This document shows positions 63,867 through 64,000 of a stretch of DNA of 64,000 nt, piece by piece. The notes under the pieces are model-generated. The model did not search any database and had not been told where the DNA came from. It was given only the letters and a program-made list of their open reading frames with translations. The position numbers and the translations under genes are program-made. The DNA is from Dirofilaria immitis (taxonomy: Eukaryota; Nematoda; Chromadorea; Rhabditida; Onchocercidae). Numbering within the stretch: the first letter of the stretch is position 1; each line of letters starts with the position of its first letter. The stretch covers positions 2,480,001 through 2,544,000 of the forward strand of contig JAKNDB010000107.1 of the NCBI GenBank assembly GCA_024305405.1. Reading direction: 5' to 3'.

Positions 63867-64000
63867 GTTTTATCACACGATTATAAATAAATAAAATTCA
63901 AGAAAAAACACAAATGAATGGTATTTTTGATATTTTAATTATTGTAATGATTAATATGCAAGTACTTAATTATCAAATAAATTAATTTGAAATTCTTGAA
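63867..64000. other. Window end: intron or 3' flank of the Fn1-module gene
   Basis: AT-rich sequence after the last donor-like site, with no further exon in the remaining 134 bases. Confidence 0.4.

Overview
This is nuclear DNA from a nematode. It is very AT-rich (by eye roughly three-quarters or more A+T), with intron-dense genes, short introns, and TTTCAG-type splice acceptors just upstream of several start codons, as expected for SL1 trans-splicing. The protein families also fit: an Fn1-like modular secreted protein of the MIG-18 type, a worm-type TTBK/CK1 kinase with DLG in place of DFG, several-exon LACT-type beta-lactamase-like proteins, and tectonic. A parasitic clade III (spirurid/filarial-like) species is plausible, but this is inference. 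No phage, CRISPR, operon or bacterial features were seen.

Layout. 1-375: last exon of an unidentified plus-strand gene. 376-7800: intergenic, with microsatellites, a 45-bp tandem array and the left arm of a large inverted duplication. 7801-12593 (-): SCYL2, a clathrin/AP-2-associated pseudokinase. 13794-18091 (+): UBXN7, a p97 adaptor, divergent from SCYL2 across a 1.2-kb promoter region. 21115-24802 (-): beta-lactamase-like serine hydrolase. 28080-33348 (+): Na+/H+ exchanger. 34183-37930 (-): membrane-anchored cathepsin B-like protease. 37950-47170: 9 kb with no clear gene, holding a 46-bp satellite. 47173-48235 (-): small Gly/Tyr-rich secreted protein. 49470-52695 (-): tectonic (ciliary transition zone). 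53016-55748: right arm of the inverted duplication, with a 3'-terminal SCYL2 fragment. 56175-59408 (+): TTBK-like kinase. 61557-63862 (+): Fn1-module secreted protein, which probably runs off the window.

Two themes stand out. First, a 2.7-kb segment carrying the SCYL2 last exon and downstream DNA is duplicated in inverted orientation 44 kb away, at roughly 97% identity where compared. Second, most genes carry single-base indels, usually in homopolymers, that break otherwise well-conserved frames. UBXN7 and tectonic are intact. This looks like residual consensus error in a long-read assembly, although two SCYL2 frameshifts are shared by both duplicate copies and may be real. The genes are ordinary housekeeping, membrane, ciliary or secreted genes with no obvious shared pathway. 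I found no convincing undescribed system.
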